A stretch of DNA of 64,000 bases from Rhodococcus wratislaviensis (GCF_900455735.1 NZ_UAUI01000021.1:62001-126000), one strand, 5' to 3'. Shown: positions 33,441 through 42,710, numbered from the stretch's first letter. Translations and numbers: made by a program. The notes: generated by a model not told the origin, from the sequence alone.

Positions 33441-33736
33441 GGCGACGCCCCGTCCGTCGCACGAAGCTGCTCGCCCCGCTTTCTCCGAATGAAGCCCGCC
33501 ACCCGCGTTGCGGTACGGAAGTTGTCGAGATCGAGATCCTCCACCTCGACCACGACGTCGTGGGAGCCCTCGATGTACGTGACGATCTCCAGGGCCCGCA
33601 ACGAACTCACCAATCCCAGGGTGAAGTAGTCGTCGTCGGGACCGAGTTCCGTCGACGTGATCGAGCTCAGGTACTTCCGTAACTGCTCGACCAGCTCGTC
33701 ATGGGACCCGGGCACAGGGGCATTTGCTGTGTCCAT
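33437..33736 (-). CDS. Discrete acyl carrier protein, FkbJ/ZmaD type
   Basis: An ACP of 99 residues. The phosphopantetheine Ser lies in 'LGLVSSLRALEIVTYIE', where the usual Asp-Ser-Leu is Ser-Ser-Leu; I recall the glyceryl/hydroxymalonyl ACPs having this same Val-(Ser/Asn)-Ser-Leu form. It would carry glyceryl, then hydroxymalonyl, between the FkbH-type enzyme, the two dehydrogenases and the PKS. The ATG at 33736 is chosen over a TTG at 33769, but neither has a clear ribosome binding site. It is the first gene of the biosynthetic operon and lies 44 nt after the last sulfur-operon gene. Confidence 0.8.
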   Translation of the reverse strand: MDTANAPVPGSHDELVEQLRKYLSSITSTELGPDDDYFTLGLVSSLRALEIVTYIEGSHDVVVEVEDLDLDNFRTATRVAGFIRRKRGEQLRATDGASP

Positions 33737-33780
33737 GCGCCTGGGATTCCCATTTGGACCAGCGTTCAATCATCGTGCTC

Positions 33781-34923
33781 TCAGGCGGCCAGCAGACCCG
33801 GCAGTCCCCACTCCGCCGCGAGCAGCTCGTAGGAGCGCAACCGGTCGCCGTGATCGTGGGTGACGCTGGTGATCACCAGTTCGTCGGCGTCGGTGAGCCT
33901 TCGCAGACTGTCGAGTCGGTCCGCAACGGTGGCTGGTGCCCCCACGAACTGGGTGATCAGCCGGTCCTCGACCGCCGCGCGTTCCGTCTCGCCGATCGGT
34001 GCCGTGTGCGCCGGGTCGGGATACGGGATCGCACCGTGCCCGCTGCGGATGCTGTGCGTCCAGTGTGCGAACGTCGACGCCAGTTCCTTCGCGGTCGCGT
34101 CGTCCTCCGCCACGACCGCGTCGGCGGAGACGACGACGTACGGCTTCTGCAGGTTCGACGACGGGCGGAACGCGGCACGGTAGGCCTCGACCGCCGCGAG
34201 GGTCGTCGACGGGCTCACGTGGTAGTTCGCCCCGAAGGGCAACCCCAGCCGGCCGGCCAGTTCGGCGCTGGGCCCCGCACTGCTGCCGAACACCCACACC
34301 TCGACGTCGGCGCCTTCGCCGGGGCTGGCGTGGAGCTCGATCCCGTCCGGGGTGCGGTACGTGCCGCCGAGCAGTGCCAGGATGTCGTCGACCTGCTGGT
34401 CGAATGCGGGCGACAGCGCGCCCGGTTGCTGGAGTACCGACTGGGCCGCCGAGAGCCGCGGAGACAGCAGGAGCCCGGACGGATCGAACGGTGCCGGGAT
34501 CACGACGCCGTCGCGGATCTCCGTCTCCCGGCGGGGCGGGGCCGGCTGGTTGTTGCGCTCCGCAACCGCTTTCAGCGCCTCGGCCCGCCGCTGACCCGAC
34601 CTCCCGAGTCCGAGGTCCAGGCGACCCGGATACAGCGCGTCGACGGTGCCGAACGCCTCGACCACGGCCGCCGCGGTGGTGTGGCCCAACTGCACCGCGG
34701 CGGCGCCGACCCGGAGCGTGCTGGTCGCCGCGGCCAGGATCCCGACGAGCACGGCCGGCGACGAACTGGCGACGCCCACGAAGTGGTGTTCGGCAACCCA
34801 GTACCGCTTGTATCCCCACGCTTCGGCGTGCCGGGCCAGGTCGACGGTGTTCCGCAGCGCGGTGCGGGCGGTGGCGCCCTCGCTGACGGGCGACAGATCG
34901 AGGACGGACAACGGAGTGGTCAT
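33781..34923 (-). CDS. Luciferase-like flavin monooxygenase (LLM), about 380 aa
   Basis: A 380-residue luciferase-like protein starting 'LSVLDLSPVSEG', with 'RYWVAEHHFVGVASSSPAVL', 'LGHTTAAAVVEAFGTVDALYPGRLDLGLGR' and 'GSSAGPSAELAGRLGLPF', typical of the group of alkanal-monooxygenase-like LLM proteins. It should use FMNH2 from a separate reductase, or F420; no reductase gene is in the window. The ATG overlaps the upstream monooxygenase stop by 4 nt, making it the last gene of operon B. The substrate is not predictable, but an organosulfur compound is likely given the importer and riboswitch control of the operon. AAGG sits 8-10 nt before the start. Confidence 0.8.
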   Translation of the reverse strand: MTTPLSVLDLSPVSEGATARTALRNTVDLARHAEAWGYKRYWVAEHHFVGVASSSPAVLVGILAAATSTLRVGAAAVQLGHTTAAAVVEAFGTVDALYPGRLDLGLGRSGQRRAEALKAVAERNNQPAPPRRETEIRDGVVIPAPFDPSGLLLSPRLSAAQSVLQQPGALSPAFDQQVDDILALLGGTYRTPDGIELHASPGEGADVEVWVFGSSAGPSAELAGRLGLPFGANYHVSPSTTLAAVEAYRAAFRPSSNLQKPYVVVSADAVVAEDDATAKELASTFAHWTHSIRSGHGAIPYPDPAHTAPIGETERAAVEDRLITQFVGAPATVADRLDSLRRLTDADELVITSVTHDHGDRLRSYELLAAEWGLPGLLAA

Positions 34924-35834
34924 GAGGGCACCTTCTGGAGAGAGCGGGGATTGACAGCGCGATGGTTGCGCGGGGCACCGAGTCCGAGGTGCTGCCGCAG
35001 CGTGGCGGTGGTGTATTCGGTGCGCAGAACGCCGCGGTCCCGGAGCAACGGCACCACCGTGTCGACGAACAGGTCGAGTTCGCCCGGGGTGAGGTGGGAG
35101 GGCAGGACGAACCCATCCGCTGCGTCCCCGCGGACCCACCGGACGATCCGGTCCGCGACGGACGCGGCGGTGCCTGCGAACGTCGCGGCGGACAGAACCT
35201 TCACCGCACCGGCGGGCCTGCCGGCTTCGACCGTGCGGCGCGCGAGGTCGTCGTAGAACGCGCGACCGGCCTCGAACGTGCCGAGCGGCGCGAGGATCAC
35301 GTCGCCGTGCCGGGCGGCGAGATCCCGGGCCTGCGGGCCGTCGCCCGACACGATCACCACCGGTTGCGCCTGCGGGCTCCGCGGGACGGTGAAGCGTCCA
35401 CCGATGTCGAAGTGCCTGCCCCGGTGGTAGAACGCCCCGGCGGTGGGGTCCGAGACGAATCGCCCCGCGCCGCGGTCGACCGTCACGACCCCCTCGGCCC
35501 AGGAATCCCACAGCGTGCGAGCGGTGTCGACGAACTCCGCGGCCCGCTCGTCGCCGGGAGCCGGCGTGTTCCACGCCGCACGGCCGCCGGACAGGTGATC
35601 GAGTGAGGCCAGCCGGCGGGCCACGTCGTACGGTTCGGCGGAGGTCGTGTCCAGCGTCGCCGCGAGCCCGATCGCGTCGGTGAACCCGGCCAGCGCGTTC
35701 GCCGCGGTGACACCGTCGGCGAGGAAGAAGTCGAATCTCCCCCGCTCCGCGGTGCGGGCGGCATGCGCGAGGACGGCGAAGTCCGTCCGGCCCGCGGGTG
35801 CCGCCGCCCCGAGCACGACCTGCTTCTCGGCCAT
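34920..35834 (-). CDS. Short NtaA/DszA-family flavin monooxygenase (304 aa)
   Basis: The sequence follows the NtaA/SnaA/DszA pattern: 'TAERGRFDFFLADGV', 'SLDHLSGGRAAWN', 'GRFTVPRSPQAQPV', 'SHLTPGELDLFVDTVVPLL', and a 'TTATLRQHLGL' end. It is only 304 residues long, whereas the two clear NtaA-type paralogues in this island are near 450-465. The missing segments appear internal, mainly before residue 60 and in the middle third, while both ends align. It may be a compact active form or a decaying copy. It lies between the DUF1684 gene and the last LLM gene, overlapping the latter by 4 nt, and starts 3 nt before the end of the upstream gene. Confidence 0.75.
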   Translation of the reverse strand: MAEKQVVLGAAAPAGRTDFAVLAHAARTAERGRFDFFLADGVTAANALAGFTDAIGLAATLDTTSAEPYDVARRLASLDHLSGGRAAWNTPAPGDERAAEFVDTARTLWDSWAEGVVTVDRGAGRFVSDPTAGAFYHRGRHFDIGGRFTVPRSPQAQPVVIVSGDGPQARDLAARHGDVILAPLGTFEAGRAFYDDLARRTVEAGRPAGAVKVLSAATFAGTAASVADRIVRWVRGDAADGFVLPSHLTPGELDLFVDTVVPLLRDRGVLRTEYTTATLRQHLGLGAPRNHRAVNPRSLQKVPS

Positions 35835-35836
35835 GC

Positions 35837-36634
35837 CTACCGCGGGTTCTTCTCGCCGGCCTCGACCGCGAGCGTCAGCCGGTTCTCGGCGGGCGCGACC
35901 GGGCAGGTGGCGTAGTCGGTGAATGCGCACGGCAGGTTGGCCGCCCGGTTGAAATCGAGGACCACCCGGCCGTCGGCGGCGGGGGCGACCACGGCCAGTG
36001 ACCGCGCCGCGGGGTACGTGCTGACCCCGCTGGTGGCATCGGTGAACAAAACGTGCAGGCCACCGTCCTTGCCGGCGAACGCGACGAGTTCGTGTGCGGC
36101 GCCGTCGTAGTCGAATGCCAGCGTCCCCAGCGCCGTGTGGTGGTGCTCGAGTCCCTCGACGACCGCACCCGTCGTCACGACGCGGGACTGGGGGAACGGG
36201 GTGAACGTTCCCGGCACGGCCCACTGCCGCGCAGGCAGGAACGTCGGGATTCCGGTGAACGCGGCGAGGGTGCCTGCCTCGGGGTCGTGGATCCGCAGGG
36301 CGACGTCACCGGTTCTGCGGATCACCTCGATGTTGCGGCTCCCGTGCCGGACGAGCAGACCGGGTGCACCCTCCAGAGGTGCGAGGGTCGCCGTGCCGTC
36401 GACCGCGTCGCCATCGACCTCGAGACCGGCGTCGGCGGTGGCCGTGATCACCACCCCGTCCGCATCGGCACGCCACTTCCCGGGCAGGTCGGGGAACGTC
36501 GTGTCGGTCTCGACGAGCCAGTGCAGGGCCGTGAGACTCAGCCATCCCAGCGGGTCGCGGAACGACTCCTCCCGCGCCGAATGCCAGTCCTGCCAGTCCT
36601 GCTCGAATGTCGCGCCTGCGGTGACTGCGGTCAT
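35837..36634 (-). CDS. DUF1684 protein
   Basis: A 265-residue soluble protein of the DUF1684 family, recognised from the N-terminal 'WHSAREESFRDPLGWLSLTALHWL', a central 'VALRIHDPEAGTLAAFTGI' and the C-terminal 'RVVLDFNRAANLPCAFTDYATCPVAP', which is the most conserved part of the family. No catalytic function is established. No signal peptide or membrane segment is seen. The ATG overlaps the upstream monooxygenase stop by 4 nt, with AAGGAG about 10 nt before it. Its place inside a monooxygenase operon suggests a role in handling oxidised organosulfur or cofactor, but this is only context. Confidence 0.8.
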   Translation of the reverse strand: MTAVTAGATFEQDWQDWHSAREESFRDPLGWLSLTALHWLVETDTTFPDLPGKWRADADGVVITATADAGLEVDGDAVDGTATLAPLEGAPGLLVRHGSRNIEVIRRTGDVALRIHDPEAGTLAAFTGIPTFLPARQWAVPGTFTPFPQSRVVTTGAVVEGLEHHHTALGTLAFDYDGAAHELVAFAGKDGGLHVLFTDATSGVSTYPAARSLAVVAPAADGRVVLDFNRAANLPCAFTDYATCPVAPAENRLTLAVEAGEKNPR

Positions 36635-37995
36635 GATGCCCGAACTCCTTCTGTCTGGTGATGCGGATGGCGCAGTCCGAGATGGCTGCGCAGGGTCGTC
36701 CCCGAGTACTCGGAGCGGAAACTGCCGCGGTTCTGCAACTCCGGGACCACCGTCTCGACGAACTCGTCGAGCCCGGCCGGAGTGAGGTGCGGTACCAGGA
36801 TGAAGCCGTCGCACGCGTCCGCCTGCACGTAGCGGTCGATCTCCTCGGCCACCTGCGCGGCGGTGCCGACGAACTGCTGGCGGGTGGTGACCGCGATGAT
36901 CAGTTCACGGATGCTGAGCTTCTCGGCTTCCGCCTTCGCCCGCCACGCGGCGGCGATCTCGCGTGGGTCCTTCGCGTGCCGGACCCGGCCGCGGGTGATG
37001 TTCGTGTCGTCGGTGGGTTCGACGTCCGGTAGCGGACCGTCCGGGTCGTACGCGGAAAGGTCACGACCCCACACCTGTTCGAGGAACGCGATCGCCGTCT
37101 GTGGGCCCACCTGCTGGTGCCGGATGTGATCGGCGCGCTCGGCCGCGTCCGCCGCGGAGTCGCCCAGCACGAAGGTCGCCGCGGGCAGCACCTTGAGGTC
37201 GCCGTGGCTGCGCCCGTACTTCGCCAGCCTGCCCTTGACGTCCGTATAGAACTTCTGGCCGTCCTCGAGCGATCCGTGAATGGTGAAGATCGCATCCGCT
37301 TGGGCCGCGCCGAATTCGCGGCCCTCATCGGAGTCACCGGCCTGCAGCAGCACCGGATGCCCCTGCGGGCTCCGGGGAATCGTGAACCGTCCCCGGATGT
37401 CGAACTGGGAGCCGGAGTGGGTGACGTCGCGAATCGCGTTGTCCGCGGCGAACACTCCCCGGGCGCGGTCGATCTGCAGCGCATCCTGATCCCAGCTGTC
37501 CCAGAACTTGCGGGCGCCTTCGATCAGTTCGCCTGCGCGGACGTACCGGTCGGCCTTGTCGAGGTATCCCCCGCGCCGGAAGTTCTCCCCCGTGAACGCG
37601 TCCGAGGACGTCACCATGTTCCATGCGGCCCGGCCGTCGGACAGGTGGTCGAGCGAGGCGAATTGCCGTGCCAGCTCGTACGGTTCGTTGAACGTGGTGT
37701 TGATCGTCCCCGCCAGGCCCAGATGTGTGGTGACTCCGGCGAGCGCGCCGAGCACCGTCAACGTGTCGGGCCGGCCCACCACGTCGAGGTCGTGGATCTG
37801 TCCCCGGTGCTCACGCAGGCGCAGGCCCTCGGCGAGGAAGAAGAAGTCGAACAATCCGCGTTCGGCGGTCTCCGCGAGGTGCACGAACGAGTCGAAGTCG
37901 ATCTGACTCTTCGACTCGGGGTCGCTCCACACGGTGGTGTTGTTGACGCCGGGAAAGTGCGCGGCGAGATGAATCTGCTTGCGCTGGTTGCTCAT
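36631..37995 (-). CDS. NtaA/SnaA/DszA-family FMNH2-dependent monooxygenase
   Basis: A 454-residue protein with the family's opening 'AHFPGVNNTTVWSDPESKSQIDF', the 'FFFLAEGLRLREHRGQI' segment, 'SLDHLSDGRAAWN', 'FRRGGYLDKADRY', 'FTIPRSPQGHPVLLQAGDS' and 'TTLRSHLGLRHP' near the end. Members oxidise nitrilotriacetate, dibenzothiophene sulfone or S-alkylcysteine derivatives with FMNH2 supplied by a reductase. The full family length is kept. The ATG is 4 nt after the upstream LLM stop, and the stop overlaps the DUF1684 ATG. It is the counterpart of the gene at 44726 in operon A. Organosulfur cleavage is inferred from riboswitch control and importer genes. Confidence 0.85.
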   Translation of the reverse strand: MSNQRKQIHLAAHFPGVNNTTVWSDPESKSQIDFDSFVHLAETAERGLFDFFFLAEGLRLREHRGQIHDLDVVGRPDTLTVLGALAGVTTHLGLAGTINTTFNEPYELARQFASLDHLSDGRAAWNMVTSSDAFTGENFRRGGYLDKADRYVRAGELIEGARKFWDSWDQDALQIDRARGVFAADNAIRDVTHSGSQFDIRGRFTIPRSPQGHPVLLQAGDSDEGREFGAAQADAIFTIHGSLEDGQKFYTDVKGRLAKYGRSHGDLKVLPAATFVLGDSAADAAERADHIRHQQVGPQTAIAFLEQVWGRDLSAYDPDGPLPDVEPTDDTNITRGRVRHAKDPREIAAAWRAKAEAEKLSIRELIIAVTTRQQFVGTAAQVAEEIDRYVQADACDGFILVPHLTPAGLDEFVETVVPELQNRGSFRSEYSGTTLRSHLGLRHPHHQTEGVRAS

Positions 37996-37999
37996 GATG

Positions 38000-39136
38000 T
38001 CAGTCCTGCCCGGCGAAGTGATTGACGGGACGGGTGAAGCCGAGCCGCTCCCGGAGCACTCCGCTGTCGGGCGCTCGGTCGCCCGGGCGCAGCAGCGGCA
38101 GGACGCGCTCGGTGATCTCGTTCAGGCCGGACGTCAGCGCCAGCGGCCGGAGGGTCACGCCGTCGACGCCCCCGGCGCCCACCACGTCGGTGATCAGGCG
38201 GGAGAGTACCGGCGCGTCGCCGCGGTGGAGAATCGACGCCGGCTCGTACCGGCTGCCGGACCAGTTCTCGAGCTGCGCGAGGTCGCGTTCCGCCGCGTCG
38301 GCGGTCTCGGCGATCACCACCTCGACGTCCAGCAGGATCCGCAGCGAGGCGGAGTCCCGGCCCGCCTCGGCGGCGGCACGTCGCACCCGGTCCGCGGCGT
38401 CACGTGCTGCGTCCACGGTGGGCGCGCCGATGCGGATCACGTCGGCGCGCGCCGCGGCGACCCGGGTGGAGTGCTCGTCCCGCGCACCGATCACGATCAG
38501 CGACTGCCCCTGCGGCGATCGCGGCGTGATCGAGGGACCCTTCACGGAGAAGTGCGTGCCCTCGAAATCGATGTAGTGCAGCTTGTCCCGGTCGATGAAG
38601 CGGCCGGTGCGCACGTCGCGGATCTCGGCGTCGTCCTCCCAGCTGTCCCACAGCAGGCTGACGACCTCGATCGCGTCGGCCGCCTCCGCCCACAGGCTCT
38701 CGGCATCCTGTGCGTCCTTGCGCCCGAACAGATTCGCCTGCGCCTGACCGGCCGACACGTCCACCTGCCATCCGGCGCGGCCGAGCGACGCGTGGTCGAG
38801 GCTCGCGATGGCCTTGGACACGTGGAACGGTTCGGTGTGGGTGACGGTCACCGTCGGAACCAGACCGATCCGCTCGGTGGACGCGACGGCCCGTGCGGCG
38901 ATCGCCACGGCGTCCAGTTGTCCACGCTGATCGGAGTGTCCCGTCGTGGCGATCGCGAAGGTATCGCCGACGAACGCGAGGTCCACTCCGGCGGAGTCGG
39001 CCTGCCCGAGCAGGCCGGTCCAGTAGCCGGCGGTGAAGAGGTCCTCGGCGCGCGAGTCCTGACGACGCCAGGACTGCGGATGGATCCCCGTGCCGTACAG
39101 ATCGACGGCGACGAGCGGGTCGTGTGGCTCAGGCAT
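38000..39136 (-). CDS. Luciferase-like flavin monooxygenase paired with the NtaA-type enzyme
   Basis: A 378-residue luciferase-like protein opening with '[15 protein letters not shown]', then '[36 protein letters not shown]', '[24 protein letters not shown]', '[12 protein letters not shown]' and a '[14 protein letters not shown]' end. It is clearly paralogous to the gene at 46136 (same opening, same '[18 protein letters not shown]' block). In each operon it stands directly before a larger NtaA-type enzyme, suggesting the two act in sequence. The ATG overlaps the ABC ATPase stop by 8 nt, with GGAGG 9 nt upstream. Substrate unknown; organosulfur likely from context. Confidence 0.8.
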   Translation of the reverse strand: MPEPHDPLVAVDLYGTGIHPQSWRRQDSRAEDLFTAGYWTGLLGQADSAGVDLAFVGDTFAIATTGHSDQRGQLDAVAIAARAVASTERIGLVPTVTVTHTEPFHVSKAIASLDHASLGRAGWQVDVSAGQAQANLFGRKDAQDAESLWAEAADAIEVVSLLWDSWEDDAEIRDVRTGRFIDRDKLHYIDFEGTHFSVKGPSITPRSPQGQSLIVIGARDEHSTRVAAARADVIRIGAPTVDAARDAADRVRRAAAEAGRDSASLRILLDVEVVIAETADAAERDLAQLENWSGSRYEPASILHRGDAPVLSRLITDVVGAGGVDGVTLRPLALTSGLNEITERVLPLLRPGDRAPDSGVLRERLGFTRPVNHFAGQD

Positions 39137-40808
39137 GAATCGATTCCTCCAGCTGTGCAGAACGTGAACGCACGACGGATCGTCCCGGGATGGCGTCGAG
39201 CAACTGCCGGGTGTAGTCGTGGCGGGGATTGTCGAATATTTCTGCCGCGGTGCCCGATTCGACGATGCGGCCGGACCGCATCACCGCGACCGTGTCGCTG
39301 ATCTGCCGGACCACGGCGAGGTCGTGTGAGATGAACAGGTAGCTGAGCCCGAGGTCCCGCTGCAGGCGCTCGAGCAACCCGAGGATCTGCGACTGCACCG
39401 AGACGTCCAGCGCCGACACCGGTTCGTCGAGCACGACGAGTTCGGGGTGCAGCGCGAGCGCCCGGGCGATGGCGACCCGCTGCCGTTGGCCGCCGGACAG
39501 CTCGGCCGGTCGGCGTTCGAGGTAGGTGCGCGGCAACGCGACCTGCTCGAGCAGTTCGGCGACTCGTGCCTCCCGTTCCGCCCGGGTGCCGACACCGAAC
39601 GCACCGAGCGGTTCCGCCACGATATCCGCAACGGCCAGCTTCGGATCGAGGGACGCATAGGGGTTCTGGTACACGATCTGCACTCGGCGGCGCAGGGCGC
39701 GCAGCGCGCCGCCGCGCAGGGTGGTGATGTCCCGGCCGTCGAACTCGACGCGGCCTCCGGTGGGAGACTCCAACCGGATCGCGATCCGGGCCACCGTGGA
39801 CTTGCCGGACCCCGACTCCCCCACCAGCGACAGGGTGCGCCCGCGGGGGACCTCGAACGACACGTCCTGGACGGCGTCGATGGCCGTGCGCCGATCGATC
39901 CGGAACGTCTTGGACACCCCGGACACCCGCAGCAGGACATCGGGTTCGGCTCCGCCCGCCTCCGCGGCGCGGCTGGGCCCCCGCCCCACCGAGAGACTCG
40001 GCGCCGCGGCCAGCAGGGTGCGGGTGTACTCGTGCTGGGGGTTCTCGAGGATCTCGCGGGTGGGACCCGCTTCCACCACCTCACCCTGGCTCATCACCAC
40101 GATCCGGTCGGCGCGGTCGGCTGCGACACCCAGATCGTGCGTGATCAGCAGGACCGCGGTGCCGGATTCGGCGATCCGCGCGTCGAGGTGATCGAGAATC
40201 CGGCGCTGCACCGTGACGTCGAGTGCGCTGGTCGGCTCGTCCGCGATCACGAGTTCGGGGCTGCACGCCAGCGCGATCCCGATCAGGACGCGCTGCCGTT
40301 GCCCGCCCGAGAGGTCCTGCGGGTACTGTCTCGCCCGCACCTCGGGCTTGTCGATCCCGGCTTCGGCGAGAATGCGCACCGCCTCGACGGCGGCCGTCCG
40401 CCGGTCGGCGAGACCGTGGATCCGGAGCACCTCGGCCACCTGGGCGCCGACCCGCAGGACGGGGTTGAGCGACGTCGTCGGGTCCTGGGGAACCAGGCCG
40501 ATCCGGGCGCCGCGGACCCGTCCGAGTGCGCGCTCCGACTTGGTGTCGAGACGCTCACCGTCGAACGTGACGGTGCCGGCGACGGCCCGCCCGGATCCGC
40601 TGAGCAGCCCGAGGATGGCGTGCGCGGTGGTGGATTTTCCGGAGCCGGACTCGCCGACCACGGCCACCACTTCGCCGCGCGAGACCGTGAGGTCGACGCC
40701 CTTCACGGCCACGACGGGATCGCTCACGCTCCCGTACGCCACCCGCAGTCCGGAGACCTGGAGGAGCGGCGCCGTGGTGCCTGCCGCAGCAGTAGTAGTC
40801 GAACTCAT
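39129..40808 (-). CDS. Fused dual-ATPase subunit of an oligopeptide/nickel-type ABC importer
   Basis: A 559-residue protein with two ABC ATPase domains in tandem, as in OppD-OppF fusions (DdpD/DdpF or GsiA type). Each half has a Walker A (GESGSGKST at about 50 and 330), an LSGGQRQR signature and a Walker B ('VIADEP', 'VVLDEP'). Each half ends with the extension typical of the peptide/nickel family ('[11 protein letters not shown]', '[11 protein letters not shown]'). It energises uptake through the two permeases just upstream. The ATG at 40808 overlaps the permease stop by 4 nt, and its own stop overlaps the next LLM gene by 8 nt. Cargo is probably a sulfur compound, from operon context. Confidence 0.9.
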   Translation of the reverse strand: MSSTTTAAAGTTAPLLQVSGLRVAYGSVSDPVVAVKGVDLTVSRGEVVAVVGESGSGKSTTAHAILGLLSGSGRAVAGTVTFDGERLDTKSERALGRVRGARIGLVPQDPTTSLNPVLRVGAQVAEVLRIHGLADRRTAAVEAVRILAEAGIDKPEVRARQYPQDLSGGQRQRVLIGIALACSPELVIADEPTSALDVTVQRRILDHLDARIAESGTAVLLITHDLGVAADRADRIVVMSQGEVVEAGPTREILENPQHEYTRTLLAAAPSLSVGRGPSRAAEAGGAEPDVLLRVSGVSKTFRIDRRTAIDAVQDVSFEVPRGRTLSLVGESGSGKSTVARIAIRLESPTGGRVEFDGRDITTLRGGALRALRRRVQIVYQNPYASLDPKLAVADIVAEPLGAFGVGTRAEREARVAELLEQVALPRTYLERRPAELSGGQRQRVAIARALALHPELVVLDEPVSALDVSVQSQILGLLERLQRDLGLSYLFISHDLAVVRQISDTVAVMRSGRIVESGTAAEIFDNPRHDYTRQLLDAIPGRSVVRSRSAQLEESIHA

Positions 40809-41725
40809 CGCACTTCCCTCTGTTCGAGTGCATGTCCGAGTCGGTGCGCCGACAGCACGACGGCCACGATCACCAGTCCGGGCAGGGTGGTCATCCACCA
40901 CGCGGTGGCGAGGTAGTTCCGGCCCTCGGAGATCAGCGAGCCCCACTCCGGGGTGGGCGGCACCGCGCCGAACCCGAGGAAGCTCAGCGACGACACCGCG
41001 AGGACCGCCATCCCGAACTCGACGGCGGCGAGTGCCACGACGGGCGCGTACGAATTCCGCAGAACGTGGCGGCGCAGCACCGTGTGCCAGCGGACACCCG
41101 ACGCGAACGCCGCCTCGACGTACAGCGACCGGCGCACGCGCAGCACCTCCGAACGCATCACGCGGGCGAAGTTCGCGATCAGCGACACGCCCACCGCGAT
41201 GGCCACGTTGACCGTGCCGAACCCCAGCGCGGTCACCAGAGCGAGCGAGAGCAGCAGGGCGGGGATCGACAGGAGGACGTCGACGACGCGCATCAGGACG
41301 GCGTCCAGCGCGCCTCCGACGGCACCGGACAGCAGGCCGATCAGCGAACCGACGACCAGTGCGATGCCCACGGCCAACAACGTTGCGGTCAGCGACAATC
41401 CGGCGCCGTGGACCACGCGGGTATACACGTCGCGGCCGATGTTGTCGGTGCCGAACCAGTGCGCGGCACTCGGCGCCTGCAGTTTCTGGGCGGGCACCCC
41501 GACCAGCGGGTCGCCGCTCGCGAACACCGACGGCGCCACCGCGAATCCGACCGCGACGAGGAGCACGGCGGCCGAGGCCACGAGCACGAGATTACGACGC
41601 AACCACGTCACCACGCGGCGTCCGCGGCTGTCCGACTCGGACGCGATCACGGGCGGCGGTTCGACCGGCGGAGTGCCGAAACCCTCGGCCTCGTCGATCA
41701 GTTCCCTGGTGAGGATGTCAGACAT
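40805..41725 (-). CDS. ABC importer permease (DppC/OppC type)
   Basis: A 306-residue inner-membrane protein with six predicted transmembrane helices after a soluble N-terminal stretch of about 45 residues. It shows the DppC-type features '[19 protein letters not shown]' before the core and the EAA-type coupling loop '[26 protein letters not shown]'. It forms the transmembrane pore with the gene upstream. The ATG at 41725 has AGGAG upstream and overlaps the first permease by 8 nt, while its stop overlaps the ATPase start by 4 nt. Confidence 0.88.
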   Translation of the reverse strand: MSDILTRELIDEAEGFGTPPVEPPPVIASESDSRGRRVVTWLRRNLVLVASAAVLLVAVGFAVAPSVFASGDPLVGVPAQKLQAPSAAHWFGTDNIGRDVYTRVVHGAGLSLTATLLAVGIALVVGSLIGLLSGAVGGALDAVLMRVVDVLLSIPALLLSLALVTALGFGTVNVAIAVGVSLIANFARVMRSEVLRVRRSLYVEAAFASGVRWHTVLRRHVLRNSYAPVVALAAVEFGMAVLAVSSLSFLGFGAVPPTPEWGSLISEGRNYLATAWWMTTLPGLVIVAVVLSAHRLGHALEQREVR

Positions 41726-42707
41726 GAACCTTCTCCTCCACATCCGCGCTGCCGCTGCGGTCCGAACTGCGCCTGCCCTCGACGATCCGGGGATCGATCA
41801 GCGGGTAGAGCAGATCGACGGCGAGATTGACGAGTACGTAGACGACGGAGCTCAGCACCACGATTCCCTGGACCACCGGAATGTCCTGCGCCATCACGGA
41901 CGTCTGGGTGAGCCGCCCGACTCCGGCGCGCGAGAACACCGTCTCGACGACGACCGATCCGGCCAGCAGATTCCCCACGAGCACACCGGCGATGGTGAAC
42001 GCGGGAATGCTCGACAGGCGCAGCGCGTGCCGGGTCTGGATCTGCCAGCGGGACGCGCCCTTCGCCCGCGCGGCTTCGATGAACGGCTGCCGCCACGTGG
42101 TCTGCAGACTCGCCGCGAGCACCTGGGCGATCACCGCGCCGGTCGGCAGCGCGAGCGTCACCGCGGGGAGCACCAGCGTCGCGATCCCCTGGTCGCCGAA
42201 CGCCGGAAAGGCCTTCAGCCGGAACGAGAACAGCTGCAGCAGAATCAGTCCCACCCAGAACGTCGGCACCGCGACACCGAGCGGAGGCAGCGAGAACAGC
42301 AGATTCCGCACCCAGTGGACCCTGGTGTAGGTGGCGAGGAACGCGACCGCTGCCCCGAACACGACCGCGAGGAGCAGCGCCGCGGACGCCAGCGCGAGCG
42401 TGCTGGGGACCGCGTTCCCGATCGCCTCGGTCACCGATTGCCCGGTGGCGATCGAGTACCCGAAGTCACCGCGGACGGCGTGGCTCAGCGAATTCCAGTA
42501 CTGCACCCACACCGGCTGGTCGAGGCCGTACCGCGCCTGCAGCTCCGCGACGGCGGCCGCGTCGACCGTCGTTCCGGCGGTCGCCGAGTCGACGGCGATG
42601 CTCACCGGGTCGGACGGCAACAGGAACAGCACGGCGAACGACACGGTGAACGTCGCCCACAGGACGGCGATCGCCTGCAGCACGCGTAGTCCGAGGTAGC
42701 GAATCAT
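41718..42707 (-). CDS. ABC importer permease (DppB/OppB type)
   Basis: A 329-residue permease with the DppB pattern: first helix at about 9-30 ('VLWATFTVSFAVLFLLPSDP'), a periplasmic loop with 'YGLDQPVWVQYWNSL', then five more helices. The EAA loop is 'TTWRQPFIEAARAKGASRWQIQTRHALR', and 'FSRAGVGRL' follows. It starts 3 nt after the binding-protein gene. Together with the following permease and the fused ATPase it completes an oligopeptide/nickel-type importer. Confidence 0.88.
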   Translation of the reverse strand: MIRYLGLRVLQAIAVLWATFTVSFAVLFLLPSDPVSIAVDSATAGTTVDAAAVAELQARYGLDQPVWVQYWNSLSHAVRGDFGYSIATGQSVTEAIGNAVPSTLALASAALLLAVVFGAAVAFLATYTRVHWVRNLLFSLPPLGVAVPTFWVGLILLQLFSFRLKAFPAFGDQGIATLVLPAVTLALPTGAVIAQVLAASLQTTWRQPFIEAARAKGASRWQIQTRHALRLSSIPAFTIAGVLVGNLLAGSVVVETVFSRAGVGRLTQTSVMAQDIPVVQGIVVLSSVVYVLVNLAVDLLYPLIDPRIVEGRRSSDRSGSADVEEKVHV

Positions 42708-42710
42708 GGC

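Noticed and set aside
31336-33736. FkbH, ACP and KAS III as a tetronate-forming set
   Set aside because: The acyl-CoA dehydrogenase and hydroxyacyl-CoA dehydrogenase fit hydroxymalonyl-ACP better, and no tetronate-type dehydrating acyltransferase pair was seen.
2762-33736. Siderophore cluster
   Set aside because: No ornithine/lysine N-hydroxylase, no salicylate or dihydroxybenzoate genes, and no siderophore transporter in the window.
14285-33736. Methoxymalonyl-ACP as extender unit
   Set aside because: No FkbG-type O-methyltransferase gene is present in the operon or elsewhere in the window.
33737-33780. A tgggaatccca inverted repeat as a terminator between the two operons
   Set aside because: The arms are 5 bases with a one-base gap, too tight to form a hairpin.
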